In this document: positions 17,733-25,921 of the stretch, one piece after another
Position numbering within the stretch: position 1 is the stretch's first letter
Layout: every line of letters begins with the position of its first letter
Origin: Hymenobacter jejuensis
Lineage (GTDB): Bacteria > Bacteroidota > Bacteroidia > Cytophagales > Hymenobacteraceae
Length of the DNA stretch: 64,000 nt
Direction of reading: 5' to 3'
Assembly: GCF_006337165.1 (NCBI RefSeq)
Contig: NZ_CP040896.1
Location: forward strand, 2,170,001-2,234,000
Notes under the pieces: model-generated
Told to the model about the DNA's origin: nothing
The model's input: the letters and a program-made list of their open reading frames with translations, nothing else
Databases searched by the model: none
Program-made: the position numbers and the translations under genes

Positions 17733-17914
17733 ACACTTGGATGTAACGAGTTGGGGCAACTCGGGTAAATACGCTTGCCGTCCCGACAAGTCGCGGCGGA
17801 CCTGCATTTTTCCGTCGGCGGCGAGCGTGTCCGCTGCTAACAAGCAAAGCAGGCATTGGTTGGCCCTCGCGCTGCCGGTTGAGCGCTTCTGTCTTCTATT
17901 AAATAGAAAAGCAA

Positions 17915-17947
17915 AACGCGCCGCTCGTAAAGCACGAGCGGCGCGTT
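17915..17947. terminator. Terminator of the Spy-like gene
   Basis: A perfect 14-bp GC-rich stem (AACGCGCCGCTCGT and its complement) with the loop AAAGC. It lies 40 bases past the stop of the minus-strand gene at 17988. Confidence 0.85.
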
Positions 17948-17987
17948 AGGTTGCCGATGACTTTTTATGGGCGCGGGTCAGCCGAGG

Positions 17988-18446
17988 CTAGCTGCGGTCG
18001 CGACTGCCAAAGTCGCGGTGGTTATCGGTGCGGCGCGAGCCCTGACCTGGGCGGCTCATTTGGCGCATGCGATCCTGGCGTTTGGCCTCAAACTGAGCGT
18101 ATTGCTTTTTCGAGAGCACATCCTTGAGCTTTTTGTCGGTGCTTTCGTGGATGCGCTTGGCTTCGGCCATCGTCTGGCTGCGGTCGCGGCCCGAGCGGCT
18201 GTGCAAGGCCTGCATCTGCTGGTGTTGGTCCTGGAAGATCTTCTCCAGCTTGCTCTTTTGCTTGTTGCTGAGGTCGAGTTCCTTAGCGAGTTTGTCAGAG
18301 CGCTCTTTGCTCCGGTCCTGGTTTTTGTCGTGGTCCCGGTGCTGCTCTTGGCCAGCAAGAGGACGCAGCTCAGCGGCAAATGAGTTGCCAGCAAACGACG
18401 TAGAAAGGCTTAGGAGCAGGGCGAGGCCAAAAAGTTGCTTTTTCAT
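17988..18446 (-). CDS. Periplasmic Spy/CpxP-like charged helical protein
   Basis: Exported 152-residue protein with signal peptide ending near SFA or NSFAAE. The mature chain is strongly charged and helical, with KLAKELDLSNKQKSKLEKIFQDQHQQMQALH, then MAEAKRIHESTDKKLKDVLSKKQYAQFEAKR. The L-[ST]-x-x-Q-x-x-K/L pattern is like the LTxxQ motif of CpxP/Spy, or DUF4890-type proteins of Bacteroidetes. These act as periplasmic chaperones or metal and envelope-stress sensors. No linked two-component system is visible. The basic C-terminus (SRRTDNHRDFGSRDRS) is disordered. Confidence 0.7.
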   Translation of the reverse strand: MKKQLFGLALLLSLSTSFAGNSFAAELRPLAGQEQHRDHDKNQDRSKERSDKLAKELDLSNKQKSKLEKIFQDQHQQMQALHSRSGRDRSQTMAEAKRIHESTDKKLKDVLSKKQYAQFEAKRQDRMRQMSRPGQGSRRTDNHRDFGSRDRS

Positions 18447-18625
18447 GATAGCGTGTGAAGTTGAGTGGGGAATCAGTGGTTATCAGAACGTTGTGTTCTG
18501 CCAGACTTTATTCAAACCCAGTGCCCAAACGCCTCCTGCCTACCCTGCATTCTCCCAATTGCCCGCAAACGCCGACGAGTTGGCGCTTTTACTCGGCTGA
18601 AAGTGCAGGCAGAACCAGCGCCGTA

Positions 18626-19027
18626 TCAGGCCCGCAGCAACTGCCGCTCATAAAGCCAGTCAAAAATCACCTGATCGACGGCCGACACGGCAGGGCGGTC
18701 GCGGTAGGTTAGCCATACTACCTCCTCGATTTCGGCGGCGGGCTGCAACGTGCCCTCGTAGCGGGCACTGTAGCAGGTCATCATTACCAAGATGCCCTCG
18801 GCGTGGCCGTGGGCTTGGGCCCGAAAAGTACCCTCGTAGCAAAGGCTGCCCGTGGTGAGCTCGACCGTGAGCTCCTCCCGAATTTCCCGTCGCAACGTCT
18901 GCTCGTCCGATTCGCCAGCTTCGCGCTTGCCACCCGGAATGTAGTACCGATCCTTGCCGCGGCTGCGGGTGCTCAGGAGCTTGCCGTCGTGCAGATGCAA
19001 CCACGCTATTTTATCAATTATCTGCAT
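18626..19027 (-). CDS. NUDIX hydrolase
   Basis: Cytoplasmic 133-residue pyrophosphohydrolase. The Nudix box runs from GGKREAGESDEQTLRREIREEL and fits G-x5-E-x7-REUxEExGU apart from the usual final Gly, with the catalytic glutamates in REIREEL. Preceding residues YIPGGK are typical. Substrate class cannot be read from the motif; it might be a nucleotide sugar or dinucleotide. The start is an ATG, preceded by an AT-rich palindrome and then the next gene on the same strand (stop at 19061), 33 bases away. Confidence 0.9.
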   Translation of the reverse strand: MQIIDKIAWLHLHDGKLLSTRSRGKDRYYIPGGKREAGESDEQTLRREIREELTVELTTGSLCYEGTFRAQAHGHAEGILVMMTCYSARYEGTLQPAAEIEEVVWLTYRDRPAVSAVDQVIFDWLYERQLLRA

Positions 19028-19060
19028 ATGTATTTGATAATCAATATATTATAAAAATAG

Positions 19061-19882
19061 TTATTCCAGCCGGAAAGTGATGGGCATGGTAAAGGCCACA
19101 TTTACGGGAATGTGGTTTTGGTAGCCCGGAATAAAGCGTGGCAATAGATGCAGCACGCGCTCGGTTTCTTCGTCGGTGCCGCTGCCCAGGCCTTTCACAA
19201 TGCGGATGTCGCGCACCCAACCCGCCTTATCAACCACAAACGACACAAATACTTTGCCCTGCACGCCCTGGTGCAGCGCCTGAGGTGGGTACTCAATCTG
19301 GGCGTTGATGTACTTGAGCAACCCCCGCGTACCCCCCGGAAAACGGGGCATCACCTCGGCGGCGGTGTAGGTATTGTTGGGGAGGGTAGTATCGGCGGGC
19401 AGGGCCGGCTCTAGCTGGTACGAGATGGCCTCGTACGGTTCCTGCATCAGCTGCTCGGTAAGGGGCGTACGCAGCAGCAGAAAGCCTGCCACCAGCAACA
19501 CAATGCCAATGGCTATATAACTGATTATCTGAATCTTGTGGCTTTTGGCCAATTGCTTGTTCGCGTGCTGAAGCTTGTGCGTGGTATGCCGCAGTTGCTT
19601 TTCCAATTCGCTGAGGCGGGCGCGTAGGGCCTGTTCGGCATTCCGGTCAATCAGCGCCGACGGAATGGCACCGGGGCGCAGGGAAATGTCGTGGCTACGG
19701 CGCCGTATCGGGTCGGTGAGCACCTCATAAGCCTCCTGCACTTCCCGAAACCGCTCGGTGAAGAAAGGTGTATTATGATGGCGATCTGGATGTAAGTGCT
19801 TGGCGTAGAGACGATAAGCTTGCTTTATCTGCTCCGCGCTTGCTGACGTCGGCACGCCAAGTACCTGATAATAATTAGGCAT
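19061..19882 (-). CDS. J-domain protein fused to a TonB C-terminal domain
   Basis: 273 residues from the ATG at 19882. Residues 1-70 form a DnaJ domain, with YYQVLGV and the catalytic HPD at 31-33 (LHPDRHH). A charged helix follows, then one membrane helix near residues 118-140 (IISYIAIGIVLLVAGFLLL). The rest is a TonB-type C-terminal domain: PRFPGGTRGLLKYINAQIEYPPQALHQGVQGKVFVSFVVDKAGWVRDIRIVKGLGSG. With this topology the J-domain is cytoplasmic and the TonB domain periplasmic. This could link Hsp70 chaperoning to an outer-membrane or envelope function. TonB-like C-terminal domains of this kind occur on many Bacteroidetes proteins, but the combination with DnaJ is unusual. An upstream frame extension to 19972 was not used. 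Confidence 0.85.
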   Translation of the reverse strand: MPNYYQVLGVPTSASAEQIKQAYRLYAKHLHPDRHHNTPFFTERFREVQEAYEVLTDPIRRRSHDISLRPGAIPSALIDRNAEQALRARLSELEKQLRHTTHKLQHANKQLAKSHKIQIISYIAIGIVLLVAGFLLLRTPLTEQLMQEPYEAISYQLEPALPADTTLPNNTYTAAEVMPRFPGGTRGLLKYINAQIEYPPQALHQGVQGKVFVSFVVDKAGWVRDIRIVKGLGSGTDEETERVLHLLPRFIPGYQNHIPVNVAFTMPITFRLE

Positions 19883-19936
19883 CAATAATTCAGCACTAGT
19901 GAATAGAACCGCAAACGTAAATATAAATAAAACAAG

Positions 19937-19987
19937 GAAGGCGAAAGACCCGTGCTCCAAAATTAGGGGCACGGGCCTTTCGCCTTC
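19937..19987 (-). terminator. Terminator of the adaptor gene
   Basis: A strong hairpin with GAAGGCGAAAG and its complement, and a GCACGGG upper stem around a short loop, in the 26-base interval after the adaptor gene stop at 20014 on the minus strand. Confidence 0.8.
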
Positions 19988-20013
19988 GCGGAAGTAAGGA
20001 GTACGATTACCGG

Positions 20014-20610
20014 CTAATCGGCACTGGAAAACAGCACGTTAGGAACCGTGGCAGGCGCCGAAGCAAGCGTAGCCACCGCGGAGCCGATAACCAGATAATC
20101 GCCGGCCACGACCGTTTTGTCGGTGATGAAGCCCTCCTTGGGGGCGGCTACATACACAAAGCCCAACTGCGGCGTAAGTTGTTGGAGGCGCTGCTTTACC
20201 TCTTGCAGGCGAAGCTGAACGGAATCGAGGCGGGCTTTCGAGGCGGAGCTTGGGTGCTGCAAATGGCTGGCACTTAGGCTATTGTATTGCTGTTGGCGTT
20301 GCTGATAAAGGGCCTGTAGGTGTTGGCGGGCGGGGTTGGGCAAGGGCACGGCCAGCTTCAGCAGTACCTGATCTTTCTGAACGTGGTCGCCGCTGGCAAA
20401 GAATACTTCCCACACCCGACCCGCAACTTTCGAGCGCACGGCTTCGTCGGCAGCCAGAATAGGGGCTTTTGAGGTTGAGACCAGTGTCGGTATGGACGAA
20501 GCCACCGTAGCAGCCGCGTTTTCTGTAGGCTTGTCGGTACAGCCGACGAGCAGCGCTCCGCTACTTACCGCAAAAAGCGAGGGCAGGAGCAGGGTAATAA
20601 GTTTTTTCAT
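20014..20610 (-). CDS. HlyD/efflux-adaptor-like lipoprotein
   Basis: Envelope lipoprotein of 198 residues. The signal peptide ends at the lipobox LLVGC. After it, RSKVAGRVWEVFFASGDHVQKDQVLLKL is half of a biotinyl-lipoyl-like motif typical of RND or HlyD membrane-fusion adaptors. A coiled coil follows (LYQQRQQQYNSLSASHL ... LDSVQLRLQEVKQRLQQL), then the second lipoyl half, VYVAAPKEGFITDKTVVAGDYLVIGSAVATL. The adaptor is minimal and no inner-membrane pump or outer-membrane channel is adjacent. It is controlled with the Rrf2 gene, as both carry identical upstream operators. The ATG at 20610 is well placed by that operator and by the signal peptide. Confidence 0.75.
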   Translation of the reverse strand: MKKLITLLLPSLFAVSSGALLVGCTDKPTENAAATVASSIPTLVSTSKAPILAADEAVRSKVAGRVWEVFFASGDHVQKDQVLLKLAVPLPNPARQHLQALYQQRQQQYNSLSASHLQHPSSASKARLDSVQLRLQEVKQRLQQLTPQLGFVYVAAPKEGFITDKTVVAGDYLVIGSAVATLASAPATVPNVLFSSAD

Positions 20611-20620
20611 GGAAAATAAA

Positions 20621-20637
20621 GTAACTGAGTCAGTTAC
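20621..20637. promoter_or_regulatory. GTAAC-N7-GTTAC operator before the adaptor gene
   Basis: GTAAC and GTTAC half sites with a seven-base spacer form a 17-base perfect palindrome. It lies 11 bases upstream of the adaptor ATG. An element with the same half sites and spacing lies 11 bases upstream of the Rrf2 gene. Confidence 0.7.
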
Positions 20638-20660
20638 ATTTAAAGGCAAATAAAAAGCGG

Positions 20661-21116
20661 TTAGCGCACCGCATCGGAGCCGCCACAATCTTTGGGCAGG
20701 CGCTCCCGGAGTTGGCCAATGACTTGCTGGAGCGATACGGCGGCCAGCGCGTTGCGCATGGCTTGTTCGGCGCTGCCAAACAGATCTTCAAGGGTTTGCT
20801 GCATCACGCGGCCCAAGTTGCAGCGTTCGTTGGGTTTGGTATTATTGACAGAAAACAAATCGGGCTCGGGTTCCTGCATGGCTTCAAACACATCCAGCAG
20901 CGATACGTCCGCCACCGGCCGGGCCAACAGCGCGCCGCCGCCCGCGCCCAGCTGCGTACGCACCAATCCAGCCGCCCGCAATGCTCCAATCAGGCGCCGC
21001 ACCACCACCGGGTGCGTTCCGACGCTGCCCGCAATCACCTCCGACGACACTGGCTGCCCATCGGCATGGGCCAGATACGCCAAAATATGTGTGGCAACAG
21101 CAAACCGAGTATTCAT
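20661..21116 (-). CDS. Rrf2-family transcriptional regulator
   Basis: 151-residue winged-helix repressor of the Rrf2 superfamily. The N-terminus, MNTRFAVATHILAYLAHADGQPVSSEVIAGSVGTHPVVVRRLIGALRAAGLV, is the winged-helix with the recognition helix around VVVRRLI. GAGGGALLARP is the wing. The three-cysteine cluster of IscR is absent; one Cys remains in ERCNLG. It therefore looks more like the YwnA subgroup, which senses small oxidants or other ligands. It is 51 bases from the downstream adaptor gene, and both genes carry matching operators, implying autoregulation and co-repression. Confidence 0.88.
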   Translation of the reverse strand: MNTRFAVATHILAYLAHADGQPVSSEVIAGSVGTHPVVVRRLIGALRAAGLVRTQLGAGGGALLARPVADVSLLDVFEAMQEPEPDLFSVNNTKPNERCNLGRVMQQTLEDLFGSAEQAMRNALAAVSLQQVIGQLRERLPKDCGGSDAVR

Positions 21117-21126
21117 GTTGAATTAA

Positions 21127-21151
21127 TGTAACTTATGTGGTTACAAATATA
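21127..21151 (-). promoter_or_regulatory. Rrf2 promoter with overlapping GTAAC-N7-GTTAC operator
   Basis: On the minus strand a -7 box TATATTTG (21144-21151) fits the Bacteroidetes form. TGTAAC-N7-GTTACA at 21127-21145 overlaps its downstream end and covers the expected start point. Occupancy would block transcription, consistent with autorepression. No clear -33 TTTG was found. Confidence 0.6.
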
Positions 21152-21370
21152 CGATCTTATTTTCTAATGCCCACACGCTTGTCTTTTTACGACCACTGAC
21201 CGGGCGAATATCTGTAGTGAAAAGCAACCCAGTCTCCAACGTTTTGTCTGGCAAAAGCTTCTCACGAGGATATAGGTGGCTTTTCACTATAGATGAGCTC
21301 CAGAAAAGTGCTCCTTATAAGATCGCGCGCTTCGCCTATCTTTCGGCAAAGAATCCTAACTGCCTCGTTT

Positions 21371-21772
21371 ATGAGCGACCCAATCGCCGTTGTTTCTTCT
21401 TACTTCAAACTAATCCAAGGCCTCGACAACGACGCATCAGCTTTCGCCGCAGTGTTGCACCCGGAGGTAGAGCAAACGGAATATCCCAATCTGCTTTCCC
21501 GAAACCTCGTCCGTCGTTCTTACGAGGAAATTTTGTCTACCCTCCGCAACGGGCGTGAAGTGCTGGTTGATTCACGGTTTGAGATGGATCGCATCCATAG
21601 CTGCACCGATGGCAGTGTGGTTGCAGAAGGCCAGTGGCGTGCCCAAGCCATCATCGATTTGGGGCCGGTAGTGCGCGGGCAGCTTTTGGTTGCCCAACTC
21701 TGCATGGTCTTCGAATTCAAGGATGGCAAGATTTACCGCCAGCGCAGCTTTCACAACTTCGAGACGGTGTAA
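21371..21772 (+). CDS. NTF2/SnoaL-like protein (paralog 1 of 2)
   Basis: Small alpha+beta barrel protein of 133 residues. The order is an N-terminal helix (IAVVSSYFKLIQGLDNDASAFAAVLHPEVEQTEYPNL), then a middle helix and beta strands ending LCMVFEFKDGKIYRQRSFHNFE. These are the hallmarks of the NTF2-like superfamily, including the strand with FEFKDGKI. It shares much of its sequence with the protein at 29883 (for example LHPEVEQ-x-EYPNL and FEFKDGKIYRQR). Members can be enzymes or stabilising domains; no catalytic residue can be assigned. The ATG at 21371 is preferred over longer frames to 21217 or 21293. Confidence 0.82.
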   Translation: MSDPIAVVSSYFKLIQGLDNDASAFAAVLHPEVEQTEYPNLLSRNLVRRSYEEILSTLRNGREVLVDSRFEMDRIHSCTDGSVVAEGQWRAQAIIDLGPVVRGQLLVAQLCMVFEFKDGKIYRQRSFHNFETV

Positions 21773-21826
21773 TACTTGGCTGTAAGTGTCTGGTTTTTAA
21801 GTAATTATAGTTGAAGGCGCTTTTTA

Positions 21827-22369
21827 TTAACGAGGCTTGACAGGATACTTTGCGAAGAGGGCCTGCATGGCCTCGTCAATTCTTTTTCCCATCCGCTCCT
21901 GATCTTTAGTCAGGATGCCGACGGCCGCCCCGGTCCAGATGCGCTCGTTGCGGGCCGCGTCCACCAGCTCGACGGTAGCGGTGCCTTGTTTGTAGGTATT
22001 CACCACTACTTCCTCGCTCTGCCAGTGGTAGTTACGCTGCCCAATGTAGCGAGGCGCGTCACGGATGTTGGTTTCGCGGGTCTGAACCTGATCTTCGACC
22101 ACTACGCCAATGTTGACCCACAGATCGGGCCGGTCGGCTGGCTGGTAACCGCGCCGCGCTAGTTCGGCGGCAATGGCGCGCTTCAGTTCCTGCACCCCAA
22201 TGCCCATACCCAGGGCCTCGGAGCTGGCCTCGTTGCGCGCCGATACGTCCATAAAATTGTAGGTTTTGTAGGCCGTAAAGTCCACGCCCGGCTTCTGAGA
22301 GGTGGAGGCAATGCGCACGGGCGCGCAGGCTGAAAAAGCCAGGAGGAGCAAAATCAACAGGTTTTTCAT
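21827..22369 (-). CDS. DUF4136 lipoprotein
   Basis: Outer-membrane-type lipoprotein of 180 residues with lipobox LAFSAC. The DUF4136 domain covers most of the mature chain: DFTAYKTYNFMD at its start, LKRAIAAELARRGYQPADRPDLWVNIGV in the middle and AARNERIWTGAAVGIL near the end. These match the family pattern of a strand, helix, D-[FL]-x-V-x-x and a terminal W-x-G segment. Function of the family is not known. It lies downstream of the small lipoprotein gene on the same strand, with about 110 bases between. Confidence 0.85.
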   Translation of the reverse strand: MKNLLILLLLAFSACAPVRIASTSQKPGVDFTAYKTYNFMDVSARNEASSEALGMGIGVQELKRAIAAELARRGYQPADRPDLWVNIGVVVEDQVQTRETNIRDAPRYIGQRNYHWQSEEVVVNTYKQGTATVELVDAARNERIWTGAAVGILTKDQERMGKRIDEAMQALFAKYPVKPR

Positions 22370-22478
22370 AGCAATAGGACGGGTATACGGTAGCGCATCA
22401 CAGCGGATAAACTGCGTAGTCTAACGAATTGGCTGGCGCTTGGGGTGCGGTTGAGGTTGCCCGCAGCCGCAGGAACCG

Positions 22479-22709
22479 CTACTCTTTTTTGACCTTCACC
22501 GTGCCGTCGTCGGCATCCTGCTTCGTGACGTTGCCCTGTGCATCTTTGACTTTGATGTCGCCATCGGCTTGCTTCTTGATCTTGCTGCCATCGGCGCCTT
22601 TCACGGTGGTGCCAGCGGGCAGCTCGTTTGCCTTTTCCATCGACGATTTGTTTTCGGAGCACGAAGCCAGCAAAGCGGCGCAGGACAGAACGAGAGCTAT
22701 TTTTTTCAT
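22479..22709 (-). CDS. Small lysine/aspartate-rich lipoprotein
   Basis: A 76-residue lipoprotein with signal peptide ending at LLASC. The mature part has a two- to three-fold internal repeat of the form DG-[ST]-[KI]-[IV]-K followed by Q/DADG or AQGNVTKQ, as in short secreted repeats. No known domain is recognised. The lipobox, clear ATG, and match to the density of small lipoproteins in this genome support coding. The opposite-frame ORFs here are treated as shadows. Confidence 0.65.
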   Translation of the reverse strand: MKKIALVLSCAALLASCSENKSSMEKANELPAGTTVKGADGSKIKKQADGDIKVKDAQGNVTKQDADDGTVKVKKE

Positions 22710-22988
22710 TATCAGGGAGTAATTCGCAAATCGATGAGAACAAGCGTTTTACGCACGGAGAAGCTTGTTGTTGTATGATCCGCTTGTCAGCACCCGAAAC
22801 GACGCCAAGCTGAGGCAAGTAAAGTCCACATACGTAGCAAAGTTTTGTCCATCAAAAGGTTATAATATGATATTTCTAATAATTATTGAATATTTCTGAG
22901 ATAATAGCGTAGTTTAGCAGGGTGTTGCGAGAGGCGGGCACGAACCTTGTCTGGATATTTGACCGAGCATACTTTCTTTAAACTTCTT

Positions 22989-23279
22989 ATGTACAAATTA
23001 CTACTGTTGTTCTTCTGTGTCTTCCTGCTGTTGCTGGAGGCCCAACCAGCGCAAGCGGCAGCAAGCGAAGGAGCCAGCATTGAGGCAGAAAGCCTGCTCC
23101 GGCCGCGCGTCCCGCGCCCCAACTACAAAAGATATCGCGGCAACAGCCGTAGCAAACACCGCCACCTGGGGCTGTTCCGCCGCTGGCGCGCCCGCCGCAA
23201 GGCCCAGCGCAAGGCCAAGGCTCCGAAAGGCGTAATTAAGGTAGACGCCCCAACGGGCACTATGCCGCCCCGGCCCTAA
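22989..23279 (+). CDS. Small exported basic protein
   Basis: A 96-residue protein starting at the ATG at 22989. A strong hydrophobic signal peptide (YKLLLLFFCVFLLLLEAQPAQA) is followed by a short acidic stretch and then a very basic region rich in Arg, Lys and Pro (RYRGNSRSKHRHLGLFRRWRARRKAQRKAK). No family is recognised. The basic tail could bind nucleic acid, lipopolysaccharide or polyphosphate in the envelope, but nothing supports one over another. It ends 23 bases before a strong terminator. Confidence 0.55.
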   Translation: MYKLLLLFFCVFLLLLEAQPAQAAASEGASIEAESLLRPRVPRPNYKRYRGNSRSKHRHLGLFRRWRARRKAQRKAKAPKGVIKVDAPTGTMPPRP

Positions 23280-23301
23280 GCGCCCCAAGGTTTAAGCAGG
23301 T

Positions 23302-23341
23302 GAATCAGCCGCATTTTCCGCCCGGAGAATGCGGCTGATTC
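23302..23341. terminator. Terminator after the basic protein gene
   Basis: An 18-bp stem (GAATCAGCCGCATTTTCC against GGAGAATGCGGCTGATTC, one wobble) with a short loop and a trailing T run. Confidence 0.85.
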
Positions 23342-23439
23342 ATTTTCGGGTCATCAGTTTTTGCCGAATTCGCGTACGAAGGGTCTGCCTGTTTTTCGTT
23401 TCGGCTGTTAACAGAGCGTAAGATTTTCGGCCTTTTCTC

Positions 23440-25098
23440 ATGATCCCTTCCAGTACCCTCAGCCCGGACGCGAAGCCTACGCTGTGGACTCCATTTACCT
23501 TCTCCGTTTTCCGGGCCATCTGGATTGCTTCCGTCGTGTCCAATATTGGCACCTGGATGCAGAATGTGGCCGGTGTGTGGTTGGTTACTACCCTCACTAC
23601 CAGTGCGTTGCTGGTGGCCTTGATGCAAACGGCCACCAGCCTCCCCGCTTTCCTGCTGAGCATGCCGGCCGGCGCCATGGGCGACCTAATTGATCGGCGG
23701 AAGCTGCTGCTGCTCACGCAGGGCTTCATGGCCGTGGTGGCGGTGCTGCTGGGCGCCCTGACGCTGCTAGGAGAAGTTTCGGCGCTGGGCGTGCTGGGAT
23801 TTACTTTCCTGCTGGGCATTGGCGCCGCCCTTAACGCGCCGATCTGGCAAACCGTTACCGTCGAGCTGGTACCGCGGTCGGTATTGCCGTTTGCCATCAC
23901 CCTCAACGGCGTCAGCAACAACATTGCGCGGGCAGTGGGGCCAGCCATTGGGGGCGTCATCATTGCGTATTACTCGCCGGGCTGGGTGTTTCTGCTAAAC
24001 GGGGTTTCTTTCGTGGGCACTTGGTTTGTGGTGTACAATTGGAAGCGTACCGTCGAAGCTGCTACCGGCCCTGCCGAGAACTTTATGGGCGCATTGCGGG
24101 CCGGCATGCGCTACGTGCAATATTCGCCGGCCATTTATGCAGTGCTGGTGCGCACGTTCGCGTTTTCGTTTGGGGCCAGCGCAATGTGGGCCTTGCTGTC
24201 GGTGGTGGTGGCGCGGCGCCTGCACCTAAACTCGGGCAGTTACGGCGTGTTGCTTTCGTGGCTAGGGGCGGGTGCCGTCACGGGTGCTTTCCTGATGGGC
24301 CGCGCGGGCCAGCGGCTCAACTACAACCAGCGCGTGCTGCTGGGAACGCTGGTTTTTGTCGGCACCAACCTGTGCTTGGCGCTGGTGCCGTCGGTATATT
24401 GGCTATACCCCGTGATGTTTTTGTCGGGCATCGCCTGGCTCATGACCATGACCAGCTTTAGTACTACCGTGCAGCTGCACGTACCCAAATGGGTGCAGGC
24501 GCGCGTCGTGAGCATGTATATGCTGGTGTTTCAGGCGGGCTTGTCGCTGGGCAGCGTGGCGTGGGGTGAGCTGGCCGACCGCGTAAGCCTGGAGCTGGCC
24601 TTGATAGCGGCCGCGGGTTGGATGCTGGTGGGCATGGCCTTGGCCTTGCCATTTCCGATGCGCCAGGCCGAAGGGCTGAACCTGGAACCCGCCGAGCATT
24701 GGCCCGACCCCATCGTGGAAGGCGGCGACATCGACCCCGACGACGGCCCGGTAGTGGTAATGATTGAGTATCAAGTAGATCCTGCGGACTGGGCGGCTTT
24801 CCGTCAAGCCGCTTCGCAACTTACCCGGCTGCGGCTGCGCGACGGCGCGTTGCGGGCCGGGGTGTTTTCGGACGTGGCTAATCCGCAGAAAATCACGGAG
24901 TTCTTTTACGTGGCTACCTGGGGCGAGCACGAGCGCCAGCACCACCGTTTCACCAAGGAAGACTTGGCCGTGGAAACCCGCGTACAGCAGTTTCACATGG
25001 GGCCGGAGCCGCCGCGGGTGACGCATTTTCTTTCGTTCCCACGCACGACCAACGTAGAAGTAGCCGCCCCTTACGAAACCCTGGAGGGCCAGCGGTAG
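23440..25098 (+). CDS. MFS transporter with C-terminal monooxygenase-like domain
   Basis: Inner-membrane protein of 552 residues. Residues 1-410 carry about 12 membrane helices of the MFS_3 (EntS-like) type, with FRAIWIASVVSNIGTWMQNVAGVWLV and the loop MPAGAMGDLIDRRKLLL. From about residue 430 a soluble alpha/beta domain (VVVMIEYQVDPADWAAFRQAASQLTRLR ... FYVATWGEHERQHHRFT) resembles antibiotic biosynthesis monooxygenase-type ferredoxin folds. That combination is known in PF05977 proteins; substrates are unclear. The start is ATG after a hairpin. The downstream gene is unrelated. Confidence 0.87.
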   Translation: MIPSSTLSPDAKPTLWTPFTFSVFRAIWIASVVSNIGTWMQNVAGVWLVTTLTTSALLVALMQTATSLPAFLLSMPAGAMGDLIDRRKLLLLTQGFMAVVAVLLGALTLLGEVSALGVLGFTFLLGIGAALNAPIWQTVTVELVPRSVLPFAITLNGVSNNIARAVGPAIGGVIIAYYSPGWVFLLNGVSFVGTWFVVYNWKRTVEAATGPAENFMGALRAGMRYVQYSPAIYAVLVRTFAFSFGASAMWALLSVVVARRLHLNSGSYGVLLSWLGAGAVTGAFLMGRAGQRLNYNQRVLLGTLVFVGTNLCLALVPSVYWLYPVMFLSGIAWLMTMTSFSTTVQLHVPKWVQARVVSMYMLVFQAGLSLGSVAWGELADRVSLELALIAAAGWMLVGMALALPFPMRQAEGLNLEPAEHWPDPIVEGGDIDPDDGPVVVMIEYQVDPADWAAFRQAASQLTRLRLRDGALRAGVFSDVANPQKITEFFYVATWGEHERQHHRFTKEDLAVETRVQQFHMGPEPPRVTHFLSFPRTTNVEVAAPYETLEGQR

Positions 25099-25203
25099 AA
25101 GAATATTTGCCTTTGAGGGCAGGGCGCTGCAGGAGACCTAAGTTCGTTTGGCGCAATACCTTACAGCTCTCTACCTTCACGACCACTTCCACCGACATTC
25201 CTT

Positions 25204-25836
25204 ATGAAGCATCACGTGCTGACGCCGCTGGTTTTACTGCTAGGGGCTTTACTACTTTTTTCCTGTTCGAAAACCATGACGCCAACTACCGCAACTACCG
25301 ACTGGACTCCGCAAAGCGCCCAAAAATGGGTGAAAGGCGGCACCTGGAAAAAAGGCCTCAAGCTGGACGTGTACCCCGACGTTGACGCGGTGGAGTTCGC
25401 CAAACAATACCACGCCAACCAAGCTATTTGGGACAAGGCCTTTGCCTACATGCGCGAAAACGACTTGGCCGCGCTGCCCAACGGCTCGTCGAAACTTGAC
25501 GGCGACCTGCTGACGCTCTCGGTGACCGAGCCCACCTCGAAAGAGTTCGACAAAACCCAGTGGGAGTCGCACCGCAAGTACATTGACCTCCAATACATTG
25601 TGCGCGGTAAGGAGAAAATGGGCGTGCAGCCGTTGTCCAATCTCACCGTAACCGAACCCTACAACGAGGCCAAAGACGTAGCACACTACAGCGGCGACGG
25701 TGGCAAATACTACGACGCCGACCCCAGCACCATCTACCTGTTCTTCCCACAAGATGGGCACCGGCCCTCCATCAAGGTTGAGGGCTACGACGTGGTGAAA
25801 AAGGTAGTCTTCAAAATCCGGGTAGCGGGCATGTAG
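25204..25836 (+). CDS. YhcH/YjgK/YiaL-family lipoprotein
   Basis: A 210-residue lipoprotein (lipobox LLFSC) with a DUF386 cupin. Family signatures are visible: KLDGDLLTLSVTEP, SHRKYIDLQYIVRGKEKMGV, DAADDP-type segment YYDADPSTIYLFFPQDGHRP and a VVKKVVFKI ending. Cytoplasmic relatives are linked to sialic acid or beta-galactoside use and bind a metal via His and Glu. Here the protein is exported, an oddity compared with YhcH of E. coli. It stands alone and is followed by a strong terminator. Confidence 0.88.
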   Translation: MKHHVLTPLVLLLGALLLFSCSKTMTPTTATTDWTPQSAQKWVKGGTWKKGLKLDVYPDVDAVEFAKQYHANQAIWDKAFAYMRENDLAALPNGSSKLDGDLLTLSVTEPTSKEFDKTQWESHRKYIDLQYIVRGKEKMGVQPLSNLTVTEPYNEAKDVAHYSGDGGKYYDADPSTIYLFFPQDGHRPSIKVEGYDVVKKVVFKIRVAGM

Positions 25837-25852
25837 TCAGCTCATTATTACC

Positions 25853-25897
25853 AAAACAAAAAGGCCGAGCACCCTATGCTCGGCCTTTTTGTTGTTT
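25853..25897. terminator. Bidirectional terminator, YhcH gene / TPM gene
   Basis: A hairpin of AAGGCCGAGCA and its complement flanked by A and T runs, between two convergent genes. An AT-rich post-stop element follows it at 25898-25924. Confidence 0.85.
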
Positions 25898-25921
25898 TAT
25901 AACATATTGATTGGCAACGTA

